Of a DNA stretch of 64,000 nt, positions 16,307 through 26,217 are shown one piece after another. A program made the translations under genes and the position numbers. The DNA is from Chryseobacterium sp. 3008163. GTDB lineage: Bacteria > Bacteroidota > Bacteroidia > Flavobacteriales > Weeksellaceae. Position 1 is the first letter of the stretch, and each line of letters begins with the position of its first letter. Location of the stretch: positions 1,612,001 through 1,676,000 of the forward strand of contig NZ_CP033070.1 of NCBI RefSeq assembly GCF_003669035.1. Direction: 5' to 3'. The notes beneath the pieces are model-generated. The model was not told the origin of the DNA. It saw only the letters and a list, made by a program, of their open reading frames with translations, and searched no databases.

Positions 16307-17943
16307 ATGCTTTTCATCTTACTCACTTCAATTATCATTATTCCCACTCTTTTAGGTTGGGGGAAATTTCTTGAAATCATTTTCAACAAACAGCTTTTTG
16401 AAGGAATTTCAGGAAAATTGATATTTGGAATTTTCGGAATCAGCATGATTTGGACGGTCCTTTCTTTCTTTATTCCATTAAATGTATTTATCGAAATTCC
16501 GACAATTTTAATTGGATTATTTTACTTTTTTAGAGAAAAATTATTCCTGATTTTTTATAAATTCTCAAAGAACGATATTTTCCTATTTGCTGTAAGTTTA
16601 TTCATTATTTTATTCTGCAGCTCGTTTTACCCTTATATTTTAGACCATTTTGGATATTATTTACCGAACATACAATGGCTGCGGGAATATGGTTTGGTAA
16701 AAGGTATTTCAAACCTTGATCTTGTGCTTGGGCAGATGTCTATCTGGCATATTTTTCAGGCTGGATTTTCCAATTTTACTGATCCTTTTTTAAGAATAAA
16801 TGCAGTTTTACTAATCATGTATTTAATATACATTATTGAAAAGAAAAGCTGGATTCAATTATGTTTTCTTCCAATATTGTTCTTGTTTTCACAATCTCCA
16901 AGTCCTGATTTGCCGGTGATTGTATTTTCTTTAATTTTATTAAATGAGATTTTAGTAAATAATAAAAATACTTCTCTGCTATTTGCATTTTCGGTTTTTG
17001 TTTTTGCGATAAAGCCAACAATGATTTGGTTGCCGATTTTGACATTTCTCTACTCTATTTTTATTCTTAAATCTCATTTTAAAACCTTCCTTCCAGGAAT
17101 TTTAATTCTTTTTTTATTTTATTTTAAAAATATCTGGACATTCGGCTATCCTGTTTTCCCGGTCTCAATGATTGATTTTGGATTCAGTTGGAAACCCAAT
17201 GTAGAATTGTTAAATTCTTCATCTCAATATGCCATTCAGAAAACTTTCGACAATCAATATTCTTACGAAGAAATTCAGAAATTCTCAACATTCGACCACA
17301 TAAAAAACTGGCTGTTTTTAGATGGAATAAAATCAGTAATCAACATTTTATTTGTTCTGAGTTTAATTGTTTTTACCATTTTCACTTTCATTAAAAAAAT
17401 AAAATCATCACTTTTATCTGCATTTCATTGATTATAAAAAGTGTTTTAGTTTTATTATTCTCAGCACAATACAGATTTTTTATAGATATATTTTTTGTGA
17501 TTATTTTCGTGATGTTTTTAGATTTTTTTACAAAAAGAAAATCGATGATTGCCTACTCTCTTTTAAGCTTAATTTTCATCAGCTTTCTAACTTTTCCAAT
17601 CGTACTTACGCAGTTGATTCCCAGCTTCAGAATGTCATCATTTATGGGGAAATTTGAATGGAAGCAATTATACAAACCTTCAACCTACGAAAACAAAAAG
17701 TATCATTCTTTTGAAGCCGGAAATTTAAAATTTAATGTTTCAGAAAAATATCCTTTCAACTTCGACACTCCTATTCCTGCGATTTCTGAAAGTTATGTTT
17801 TCGACTATCAGAAAGCGGGAGTTTTCCCACAACTTATTGATAAAAATAACATCCAAAAAGGCTTCATTTCAAAAAAAATGAATCATGAAGAAGAAAAACA
17901 AGTCAAAAAACTCACAGAAAAAATCAAAAACTCCTATAAATAG
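16307..17943 (+). CDS. Polytopic membrane protein, GT-C-like (frameshifted)
   Basis: Two overlapping frames, 16307-17431 and 17428-17943, read as one protein of about 545 residues if one base is missing between 17392 and 17430. The first part has many hydrophobic helices. The segment ILDHFGYYLPNIQWLREYGL resembles the acidic-residue loop after the first helix of GT-C glycosyltransferases. The last 110 residues are soluble (EAGNLKFNVSEKYPF onward). A role in sugar transfer at the membrane is possible but unproven. The start codon sits directly on the T run of an upstream terminator, so the start or the promoter may be elsewhere. Confidence 0.55.
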
Positions 17944-17981
17944 TAACCATTCAAAGACTTTATTATCTGAATAAAAATCGG

Positions 17982-17989
17982 TAATTTTG
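17982..17989 (+). promoter_or_regulatory. Likely -7 box of aroC
   Basis: TAATTTTG fits TAnnTTTG and ends only 4 nt before the aroC ATG at 17994, so the transcript would have almost no leader. Confidence 0.5.
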
Positions 17990-17993
17990 TACT

Positions 17994-19064
17994 ATGTTCA
18001 ATACTTTAGGGAATCTGCTCAGCCTGACGACTTTCGGCGAAAGTCACGGTTTGGCGTATGGCGGAATCATCAATAATTTTCCAGCAGGGCTGGAAGTCGA
18101 TTTAGACAAAATTCAATACGAGCTTGACCGCAGAAAACCCGGTCAGTCAGCAATCGTTACGCAAAGAAAAGAGAGTGATACAGTAAAGTTTCTTTCAGGA
18201 ATTTTTGAAGGAAAAACTACGGGAACTCCAATTGGTTTTATGATTGAAAATGAAAATCAGAAGTCAAAAGATTATGATCACATCGCCCAATCATATCGCC
18301 CGAGTCATGCTGATTTTACGTATGATCAAAAATTCGGAATCCGTGATTATCGTGGTGGCGGAAAATCTTCTGCACGCGAAACCATCAATTGGGTCGTTGC
18401 GGGAGCTTTGGCAAAACAACTTTTATCAGACATCGAAATCAATGCTTACGTTTCTTCTGTAGGTGAAATTTTCTGCGAGAAACCTTATCAGGCTTTAGAT
18501 TTTTCTAAGACCGAAAGCAACGAAGTTCGTTGTCCGGATGCAGAAACTGCCGAAAAAATGATTTCAAAAATCAAAGAAATTAAAAAAGAAGGCAACACGA
18601 TTGGCGGAACAATTACTTGTGTCATCAAAAATGTTCCGGTTGGAATCGGCGAACCTGTTTTTTCTAAATTACAGGCAGAATTAGCAAAAGCAATGCTGAA
18701 TATCAATGCCTGCAAAGGCTTTGAATACGGAAGCGGTTTTTGCGGCGCAAAGATGACCGGAAGCGAACACAACGATGAATTCAATACGGATTTTACCACA
18801 AAATCAAATCTTTCAGGTGGAATTCAAGGTGGAATTTCAAATGGGATGGATATTTATTTCAGAGTGGCTTTCAAACCTGTTGCAACCATTTTAAGACCTC
18901 AAAACAGTGTCGACAAAGACGGAAATGCCGTTACTGTAGAAGGAAAAGGCAGACACGATCCTTGTGTTGTTCCAAGAGCAGTACCTGTGGTTGAAAGTCT
19001 GGCGGCTTTTGTTTTGGCCGATTTGTTTTTGATTAACAAAACGAGAAATTTAAATCAATTTTAA
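17994..19064 (+). CDS. aroC: Chorismate synthase
   Basis: A 356-residue FMN-dependent enzyme that converts EPSP to chorismate, the last common step to aromatic amino acids. All signature motifs are present: [64 protein letters not shown] and [17 protein letters not shown]. It is complete and ordinary. Confidence 0.98.
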   Translation: MFNTLGNLLSLTTFGESHGLAYGGIINNFPAGLEVDLDKIQYELDRRKPGQSAIVTQRKESDTVKFLSGIFEGKTTGTPIGFMIENENQKSKDYDHIAQSYRPSHADFTYDQKFGIRDYRGGGKSSARETINWVVAGALAKQLLSDIEINAYVSSVGEIFCEKPYQALDFSKTESNEVRCPDAETAEKMISKIKEIKKEGNTIGGTITCVIKNVPVGIGEPVFSKLQAELAKAMLNINACKGFEYGSGFCGAKMTGSEHNDEFNTDFTTKSNLSGGIQGGISNGMDIYFRVAFKPVATILRPQNSVDKDGNAVTVEGKGRHDPCVVPRAVPVVESLAAFVLADLFLINKTRNLNQF

Positions 19065-19081
19065 ACTTAAATATTTAGGTA

Positions 19082-19645
19082 ATGCAAAATTACTGGGACA
19101 AAGCCATAACCTTCGACGAATATCTTCAAATTGCCAATCATAGATTGAATAATCCTGACAACGCAAAAGACATTGAATACAAACCTTATTACGAACTCGG
19201 CATTCAGAGAATGGACAGAACGTTGAAGAAGTTTGTCATCGACGAAGAACAATTGAATGAGCTAAAATCAAAAAACTTCGATGGAAAGATTTTAATTATT
19301 TCTGAAGCCTGGTGTGGTGATGCCAGCGCAACTGTTCCTGCTCTGGTAAAATTTTTTGAAGGTCAAAATGAAGTGAAAATTTTCCTTAGAGACAGCGACA
19401 GCAGCCTGATTGATCAATTTTTGACCAATGGCACACAATCTATCCCGAAAGTTATTATATTGGACAAAGATTTTAATGTAAAAAATTCATGGGGACCGAG
19501 ACCAAAATTCGGACATGATTTATTATTAAAATTCAAAGCAAATCCTGAAGAATACCCGAAAGAATTATTTTATAATGACCTGCAGATTTATTATTCCAGA
19601 AACAGAGGGAAAGATTCGATTCAGGAAATTTTAGAGTTATTATGA
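19082..19645 (+). CDS. Thioredoxin-fold protein with a single active-site cysteine
   Basis: A 187-residue protein of the Thioredoxin_9 type. The thioredoxin core starts near residue 68 (KILIISEAWCGDASATVPAL) but the site is C78-G-D-A, so the resolving cysteine is absent. A cis-proline motif follows (GTQSIPKVIILD). It cannot act as a normal dithiol reductase and may be a monothiol or binding protein. It lies 17 bp behind aroC, probably co-transcribed. There is no signal peptide. Confidence 0.8.
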   Translation: MQNYWDKAITFDEYLQIANHRLNNPDNAKDIEYKPYYELGIQRMDRTLKKFVIDEEQLNELKSKNFDGKILIISEAWCGDASATVPALVKFFEGQNEVKIFLRDSDSSLIDQFLTNGTQSIPKVIILDKDFNVKNSWGPRPKFGHDLLLKFKANPEEYPKELFYNDLQIYYSRNRGKDSIQEILELL

Positions 19646-19728
19646 AATCGCAATGATTTGTTTTGATTCATAAGACAGTTATGGAAGTAAGCGATTACAT
19701 GTAACCTTTAAAAACAATAAAAATCAAC

Positions 19729-20268
19729 ATGAAAAAATTAATTATATATGTCATTGTACTTGCAGTTTTGGGAGCTGTATTTTTAGTTCCCGGAATTAGA
19801 AATTCTCTTAAAGACTTATTTTTCCCGATTGCAACGATAGAAAACGCTGTACATATTGAAGCTGATGACTATGACATCGACCTTCAGGGAATCAATGTTC
19901 CGAGTACCAATATGAAGAATTTCAGAAACAAACCTGTTTTTCTGAATTTTTGGGGAACTTGGTGTCCGCCATGCAGAAAAGAATGGCCATCCATCCAAAG
20001 ATTGTATGACAGACGAAAGGAAAACATCGATTTCGTTTTGATTGCGATGAAAGATGAAGAAGCAGCGGTCAGAAAATTTTTAAAGGAAAACAATTACACA
20101 GTTCCCGTTTATATTGCACAAAGCCCAATCTCTGAAAAGATACTTCCAAAGGCATTCCCAACCACCTTCCTACTCGACGAAAACGGAAGAATCCTCATCA
20201 AAGAAGACGCCGCAACTGACTGGGACGCAGAATCTATCCATCAGTTTATTGATAATATCATTAAATAA
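19729..20268 (+). CDS. TlpA-like membrane-anchored thiol:disulfide oxidoreductase
   Basis: A 179-residue protein with an N-terminal membrane anchor (residues 4-22) and a periplasmic thioredoxin-fold domain carrying the W-C79-P-P-C82 motif in FLNFWGTWCPPCRKEW. The cis-proline region is KAFPTTFLLDENGRI. It probably reduces cysteines in the periplasm, for example in cytochrome c or metalloprotein maturation; the partner is unknown. Confidence 0.9.
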   Translation: MKKLIIYVIVLAVLGAVFLVPGIRNSLKDLFFPIATIENAVHIEADDYDIDLQGINVPSTNMKNFRNKPVFLNFWGTWCPPCRKEWPSIQRLYDRRKENIDFVLIAMKDEEAAVRKFLKENNYTVPVYIAQSPISEKILPKAFPTTFLLDENGRILIKEDAATDWDAESIHQFIDNIIK

Positions 20269-20350
20269 CTTTAACTTAATATTATAATTACTTGGTACAA
20301 AATTTGCGAAATTTATAGAGTTAAAAATTATTTTTAAAAATAAACACAAA

Positions 20351-20695
20351 ATGAAATATTCAAAACTCAATTTAGCTAAAGAAGCTATCAGCCACAAAGG
20401 CTTCGTAAAAAAAATTCCTGACATTTTCAGAATGGTGAAAATGTGGAGAAAAGGAGAATATCCGGTAAAATCGATAGATCTTATTCTACCGTTAATTGGT
20501 CTCCTCTATGTAATCTCTCCTATTGATATCATCCCGGATTTCGTTATCGTTGCAGGAGTTTTAGATGATTTAGCAGTATTATCTTTAGCAATTCCGAAAC
20601 TGATCAGAGAAGTAGACAAGTTTCTACTTTGGGAAGCTGAGAGAAAATATGGCACCGAGGGCTCAAAAATAATTGATGCCGAAATTGTAAATTAA
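20351..20695 (+). CDS. YkvA family (DUF1232) protein
   Basis: A 114-residue protein with the DUF1232 core: LLYVISPIDIIPDFVIVAG, then L-D-D-L-A-V-L-S-L-A-I, which is diagnostic of the family. One or two hydrophobic segments suggest membrane association. The function is unknown. A terminator follows directly. Confidence 0.85.
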   Translation: MKYSKLNLAKEAISHKGFVKKIPDIFRMVKMWRKGEYPVKSIDLILPLIGLLYVISPIDIIPDFVIVAGVLDDLAVLSLAIPKLIREVDKFLLWEAERKYGTEGSKIIDAEIVN

Positions 20696-20700
20696 AATTC

Positions 20701-20729
20701 AAAACCATTCTTATCGGGATGGTTTTTTT
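20701..20729 (+). terminator. Terminator of the YkvA gene
   Basis: AAAACCAT pairs with ATGGTTTT and is followed by T residues. Confidence 0.75.
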
Positions 20730-20836
20730 ATGAACTTTAAAGTAACTATTGAAGCAACTTCTTTGCTAGTTTTAAAAATATTGACGGAAAATTTTAAATT
20801 TAAATTCACTATTTACCCATGAAGCAAAATTCACAA

Positions 20837-20866
20837 TTGACTTTTAACATCATTTCCTTAAATTTG
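20837..20866 (+). promoter_or_regulatory. Promoter of the UMP synthase gene
   Basis: TTG at 20837-20839, a 19-nt spacer and TAAATTTG at 20859-20866, 19 nt before the ATG. Confidence 0.7.
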
Positions 20867-20885
20867 CAACATCTAATAAAAAATA

Positions 20886-22265
20886 ATGGAAAGTAAAAAA
20901 GAATTCTTTTTAGAGTGCTACAAGCTTGGCATCATCAAATTCGGAAGATTTACCTTAAAAAGCGGAATCGAAAGTCCGTTTTATGTAGATTTAAGACCTT
21001 TGGCTTCAGATCCTAAAATTTTAAAAAATTTGGCAAATTATTTATTGGAAATGCTTCCTTTGGATAATTTTGATTTGATTTGCGGAGTTCCTTACGCTGC
21101 ACTTCCGATGGCTACAGCGATGTCTCTTGAAAGCTATATTCCATTAATTATTAAAAGAAAAGAGGCTAAAAACTACGGTACCAAAAAATTAATTGAAGGA
21201 ATTTACCAAAAAGGACAAAACTGCCTTTTGGTAGAAGATGTAATTACTTCCGGAAAATCTTTGATAGAAACCATTTCTGAAGTTGAACAGGAAGACCTTA
21301 AAGTTGCCGATATCGTAGTTGTTCTAGACAGAGAGCAAGGCGGAAAACAACTTTTAGAAAGCAAAGGCTATAGAGTTCATACCCTTTTCAACATTTCAGA
21401 AGTTTGCACTATTCTTCAGGAAGAAGGGGAACTTTCTGATGAGGAAGTGAAAAGAATTCAGGATTTTCTTGCCGGAAACCACATTCAGTTTGAAGAAAAA
21501 ACAAGACTTTCATATCAGGAAAAGTATGAAAATGCACAACATTCGGTTTCAAAAAAATTATTAGAAACTGCTTTAGCAAAACAATCAAACCTTATTGCTT
21601 CTGCAGATGTGACTACTACACAAGAGTTGCTTGAATTGGCAGATAAAGTTGGCCCACACATCATTGCTTTAAAAACACACATCGATATTATTTCTGATTT
21701 TGATTATCAAAATACGATCGTTCCTTTGAAAGAACTGGCTGCAAAACATCAGTTTTTATTAATGGAAGACAGAAAATTTGCTGACATCGGAAACACTCAG
21801 GAACTTCAGTTTACAAGCGGAGTTTTCAAAATTACAGATTGGGCAGACTTCGTAACTTCTCAGGTAATTGGCGGTTTTGAATCTTTAGACTGTTTCAAAA
21901 ATGTAGGCGTTGTTGCGATTATCGGAATGTCTTCTAAAGGAACTTTAACCACAAACAGCTACAGAGAAGAAGCTTTAAAAGTTGCTCTTTCACATCCAAA
22001 TGTGATTGGTGGTGTTTCTCAAAATGCAATTCCTGAAGAAATTTTATTGTTTACTCCAGGTGTGAACCTTGCAGATTCGGGAGATGGAAAAGGTCAGCAA
22101 TACAACACTCCGGATCATGTTTTCAAAACGCTTCATACCGATTTCATTATCGTAGGAAGAGGAATCTACAAATCTGAAAACCCGGGAGAAGCCGCTGTAA
22201 CTTACAAAAATGAAGGTTGGAAAGCCTATATTAATTCTTTAGAAAAAAAAGCAATTCAGCAGTAA
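20886..22265 (+). CDS. Bifunctional UMP synthase (orotate phosphoribosyltransferase + OMP decarboxylase)
   Basis: A 459-residue fusion catalysing the last two steps of UMP synthesis. Residues 1-200 are an orotate phosphoribosyltransferase with the PRPP motif LLVEDVITSGKS (114-125) and RKEAKNYGTKKLIEG. Residues 215-450 are an OMP decarboxylase with K263 in LKTHIDII and the D295-x-K297-x-x-D300 array in MEDRKFADIGNT. The order and the wording of both halves follow eukaryotic UMP synthase (compare CGVPY-A-LP, LDREQGGK, SADV, TPGV, GQQYN-P, IIVGRGI), whereas most bacteria have separate pyrE and pyrF genes. It is not part of a pyrimidine cluster here and has its own promoter. Confidence 0.95.
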   Translation: MESKKEFFLECYKLGIIKFGRFTLKSGIESPFYVDLRPLASDPKILKNLANYLLEMLPLDNFDLICGVPYAALPMATAMSLESYIPLIIKRKEAKNYGTKKLIEGIYQKGQNCLLVEDVITSGKSLIETISEVEQEDLKVADIVVVLDREQGGKQLLESKGYRVHTLFNISEVCTILQEEGELSDEEVKRIQDFLAGNHIQFEEKTRLSYQEKYENAQHSVSKKLLETALAKQSNLIASADVTTTQELLELADKVGPHIIALKTHIDIISDFDYQNTIVPLKELAAKHQFLLMEDRKFADIGNTQELQFTSGVFKITDWADFVTSQVIGGFESLDCFKNVGVVAIIGMSSKGTLTTNSYREEALKVALSHPNVIGGVSQNAIPEEILLFTPGVNLADSGDGKGQQYNTPDHVFKTLHTDFIIVGRGIYKSENPGEAAVTYKNEGWKAYINSLEKKAIQQ

Positions 22266-22317
22266 AATCATCTTCATTATATTTTAAATAAGTTATATTT
22301 GGTGCTTTATCATCAAT

Positions 22318-25136
22318 TTGAAAAAGTTTAGTATTTGTTTTATTTTGTTTTGGGGAGTTGTACAGGTTTCTGCACAAAAGACAGCATTTATATTGCTGCA
22401 AAATTATCTCAGAACAAAAAAATTCTGGAAGTTAATCAGGAAATTATTTATCATAATCACTCTGAAAAACCCTTAGACAGCATTAAACTTCTCAATTGGG
22501 TGGCCGCTTACAACAAAAGAGGAACATCTTTAGTCTACCGAAAACTCGAAGACCGAAATAACAGTCTCCATTTTGCAAAGCCGGAAGCATTAGGTAAAAT
22601 TTTAGATTTTAAAATTAATAGCGAAAAGAATCTGCCCGTTTCCGTCAGCAATGTTTCTGAAGAAAATTTATTTTTTATTCTCAATCAACCTTTGCAAGTT
22701 GGCGAAAGCATTACATTAGATTTACAGTATCAGATTCAACTTCCTGATAAAAATTTTACAGGTTACGGAACTTCTGAAAATAACATCGCTTTAAAATATT
22801 TCTTTATTGTTCCGGATCACTTTGATCCGGACAATATTTCTAAAAGAAATTACCACGACATCGAAGAATCGGTGAACTTCAATACCCATTGGACGGTTAA
22901 TTTTGATCTCCCAATTAATTATTTTGTGGAAGGAAATCTTCAACAGAACAACATCAATTCTTTCAACGGATATTTAGATTCTGACCCTGAATTTATTATT
23001 TCTCACAATCAATTCCCTACGATTAATGTGAATACGGAAGACATTCGTACTGAAATAAAATTTGGTTATAATATCAGTCCGCAAGAGATTCAGAATTTGG
23101 AATTTTATCTTCCTCTGCATTTAAAATTTATCAAAGAGAAAATAGGTTTTGTTCCTGAGAGACTTTTTATTTCAGATAAATTCAGAACTAAGGAAGATTT
23201 TTTCGGAAATAACGACATCAGTTTTTGGAAATATCGTTTTAAACTTTTCACAGATGCTGAAAAGGTTGACCTCGACTATTTTGGGATTATCGCCAAGAAA
23301 ATTTTAGACGAAAGCCTTATCACCGATAAAGAAGATCACCATTGGTTCAAAAACGGACTGAAATCTTATCTTGAAACTCAATATCTGAAAAAATTCTACG
23401 GAGAAACCAAACTTCTGGGCAATCTTCCCGAAACCAATATTTTAGGAATCAAACCTTTAAAATGGTTTCACGCATCCGACGTAAAGTTGCTCGACCGTTA
23501 TGGCTTGGCATATCAATACATTATGTCTCAGAATTTGGATCAAAAAATTGACGAACCATTTTCTGCTTTGAGTAATTTCAACGATATGGCCATCAGCAGT
23601 TTTGAGACGGGAAGTCTTTTCAGTTTTTCTGCGAATAAAATGGGTGAAGGAAACTTCAATGATTTAGTTAAAAAATATATCGCAGAAAACAGAGACAAAC
23701 CAATCAATCCTGAAGCATTTTTGAAAGAACTCTCTCAAAAAGAACCCTCCACAGATTATTTAACCGAGTTTTTAAAACAGAAAAACCGAGTTAATTTTAA
23801 ACTTAAAAAATTTAAGACTAAAGAAGATTCTCTGGAAATCAGAATTGCTAAAAATACAGATGATGCAATTCCCGTAAAACTGGAAACCCAAACCAGAAGC
23901 GGCGAGAAAAAATCGTACTGGATAGAAACCGAGAAAAACGAAAGACAGAAAACCATTAATCTTCCGTCAGAAAACATTTATAAGATAACTTTAAATGACG
24001 ATTACATTTTCCCGGAAGCCAATTACCGAGATAACTTTCTGTATACAAAAGGATTATTTTCAAATTCAAAAAAAATTAAATTTAAACTGATCAAAGATAT
24101 TCCCAATCCGGAATTCAATGAAATTTACCTGAACCCGAGAATTCGTTTTACCAACACGTATGACAAATTTTTGATTGGGATGAATTTTAAAAACCAGTCA
24201 CTTTTTGATCAGAAATTTTTGTATTCTATTACTCCGTCTTTCAGTACAGGAACCGGAAAACTTACAGGGTCGGGTGCAGTAGCCTACTCTTTTCTGCCTG
24301 CAGAAAGCGTCATTCGAAGTTTAACTTTCGGAGTTTCCGGATCGTATTTTCATTACGATTATGATTTGGCATATCGCAAAGGCTCTCTGTACTCCAATAT
24401 TAATTTCAGAAAAGATCCGCGAAGCACTGTTAGTCAGGGCGCGAGTTTTTCATACAATTATTTTCAGCGAGATCTGAATGCAAAAATGATTGCAAACCGT
24501 GATTATGACAAGTATAATCTTTGGGCTTTAGGATATGGATATGCCGATAATCAGATGATTCATGAGAAAAGTTTCAGCATCAGCACTCAGGCGATGAAAG
24601 ATTTCAATAAAATCACCGGGGAAGCTTTTTACAGATGGGAATTTGCACCAAGACAGAAATTAAGTTTAAGATTATTTGCCGGATATTTTGCCAGAAACGA
24701 AACCAGAAACAACACTTTCGACTTCGGAATTGCAAGAGTTTCCGACTATTCTTTTTCATACAACCTCTTGGGACAAAGTGCAACCGGAGGAATTCTCTCG
24801 CAACAATTTATTTTGGCTGATGGTGGTTTTAAATCTTTCATTCCCGGAACGGTTAATCAATTTATTACGTCATTAAACGTCGACACCAGCGTTTGGAAAA
24901 TTTTTCATATTTACGCAGATGCGGGAGTTTATAAAAACAAAAACAATCCGACACAGTTTATCTGGGATAGCGGTGTGAAAGTAAAACTGATCCCCGATTT
25001 TCTTGAGATTTATTTTCCAGTACAATCTACTTTAGGTTTTGAGCCTGGGTTTAAAGATTACGGAAAACGAATCAGATATACTTTGATTTTAAATTTAAGC
25101 ACCATTATTAATGCTGCGAGAAGAGGTTGGTACTAA
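22318..25136 (+). CDS. M1-peptidase-like outer-membrane protein without catalytic motif (frameshifted near its start)
   Basis: About 939 residues. From a TTG at 22318 an upstream frame gives a signal peptide (KKFSICFILFWGVVQVSAQ) that joins the long frame (KDSIYIAAKLSQ...) if one A is missing at 22376-22379. The first half resembles the N-terminal and catalytic domains of M1 aminopeptidases, but the zinc site is gone: no HExxH, and where the family has W-L-N-E-G-F-x-x-Y it reads HHWFKNGLKSYLE. The second half, from about residue 600, has alternating strands rich in aromatic and Gly/Ser residues ending in W-Y, like an outer-membrane barrel. It is probably a non-enzymatic surface or periplasm-facing protein; the function is unknown. 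Confidence 0.65.
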
Positions 25137-25143
25137 TATTAAA

Positions 25144-25175
25144 AAACAGCTGCGATTATCATCATGCAGCTGTTT
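25144..25175 (-). terminator. Hairpin terminator between convergent genes
   Basis: AAACAGCTGC (25144-25153) and GCAGCTGTTT (25166-25175) pair perfectly. On the minus strand a run of six T follows, so it mainly serves the gene at 25200-26057; it may act in both directions. Confidence 0.75.
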
Positions 25176-25199
25176 CATTTAGTCAAAACTAACATTAAA

Positions 25200-26057
25200 T
25201 TAATCTTTTAAAATTTTCTGAGAAATCGGTTGATTATTTACCGTTCCAGTCACAATGTAATTTCCTTTTTGTAATTCTGCTACATTCAAGACAGCCCCTT
25301 CTTTTATGGAAGCTGTTTTCACTAGCTGTCCTGTAGAGTTATAGACTTTTATATCTTTCACATCAGCACCAAAAGTAATTTCATTATTTTTCACGAATGT
25401 ATTTTTAATAAAATGTGATTGTTTAGCCGTATTGTTAAAATCATTTACAGCCAAAACACTTGATGACGGACTTGGAAGCGTTATAGTAAAATCAACCGCA
25501 TTATTATTGGTATCACCTGAAGTTCTTGTAATTGAATTTAAAATTGTAGGTGATGGCGCAGCCCCGGAACCTTCATATTGATTTACCAATCCGTAACCTA
25601 CGAAGTCAATCACGTTAGATGCAGTTGGTCCTGTAACCTGAGTAGCATTACTTGCCAAAGCGACTTTACCAGAGGTTAGTCCGATCCCTAATCCTATACC
25701 CACAGCCGGCGATCCGTCAAAATTCACAACAACACCTACTACAAGATTTGGATTAATAAGATTGATCACCCCTCCTCCTTTGGTACCCTCCTGAATTAAA
25801 TAAGTTTGTCCCGGACTCAAAGTAATGGAAGGCAGCGTATGGTACTGAGTAAATCCGCCAGTTGCGGGACCATACTGAATGGTTGCTCCATTTAATGTAG
25901 TTGTAGAAGAACCAATATTCTTAAGTTCTATGAAATCATGGGTGAGAACTGCAATTCCGAGCACTCCCCCTCCAGTATAGACTTCATTAATTACAATCTG
26001 AGCATTAAAAAATGCAGCTATCGAAACTAGTCCGATAAAAGTAAATACTTTTTTCAT
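25200..26057 (-). CDS. Lamin-tail-domain protein with T9SS sorting domain
   Basis: A 285-residue exported protein. After a signal peptide (VFTFIGLVSIAAFFNAQ) comes a lamin-tail domain (IVINEVYTGGGVLG, then HDFIELKNIGSSTTTLNG and the usual YLIQEG strand). The C-terminal 70 residues are a type A T9SS sorting domain (VKDIKVYNSTGQLVKTASI to KGNYIVTGTVNNQPISQKIL), so the protein should cross the outer membrane by type IX secretion and be attached or released. The sorting domain closely matches that of the next gene. Confidence 0.88.
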   Translation of the reverse strand: MKKVFTFIGLVSIAAFFNAQIVINEVYTGGGVLGIAVLTHDFIELKNIGSSTTTLNGATIQYGPATGGFTQYHTLPSITLSPGQTYLIQEGTKGGGVINLINPNLVVGVVVNFDGSPAVGIGLGIGLTSGKVALASNATQVTGPTASNVIDFVGYGLVNQYEGSGAAPSPTILNSITRTSGDTNNNAVDFTITLPSPSSSVLAVNDFNNTAKQSHFIKNTFVKNNEITFGADVKDIKVYNSTGQLVKTASIKEGAVLNVAELQKGNYIVTGTVNNQPISQKILKD

Positions 26058-26170
26058 AGTGACAATATTTATTGATTATGTAATAAATTATACAAATTTA
26101 ATACCAAATAAACAAACAAATACCACATCTTTTAAAAAATTAAAAATAAACTTTCACCAAACAACATAAA

Positions 26171-26197
26171 AAAACCGCTTCGATAAGCGGTTTTTTT
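26171..26197 (-). terminator. Terminator between the two T9SS cargo genes
   Basis: AAAACCGCTT pairs with AAGCGGTTTT around CGAT, with T runs on both strands. It lies 21 nt downstream of the stop of the gene at 26218-27012. Confidence 0.8.
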
Positions 26198-26217
26198 ATT
26201 TAAATATTTTAAAATAC

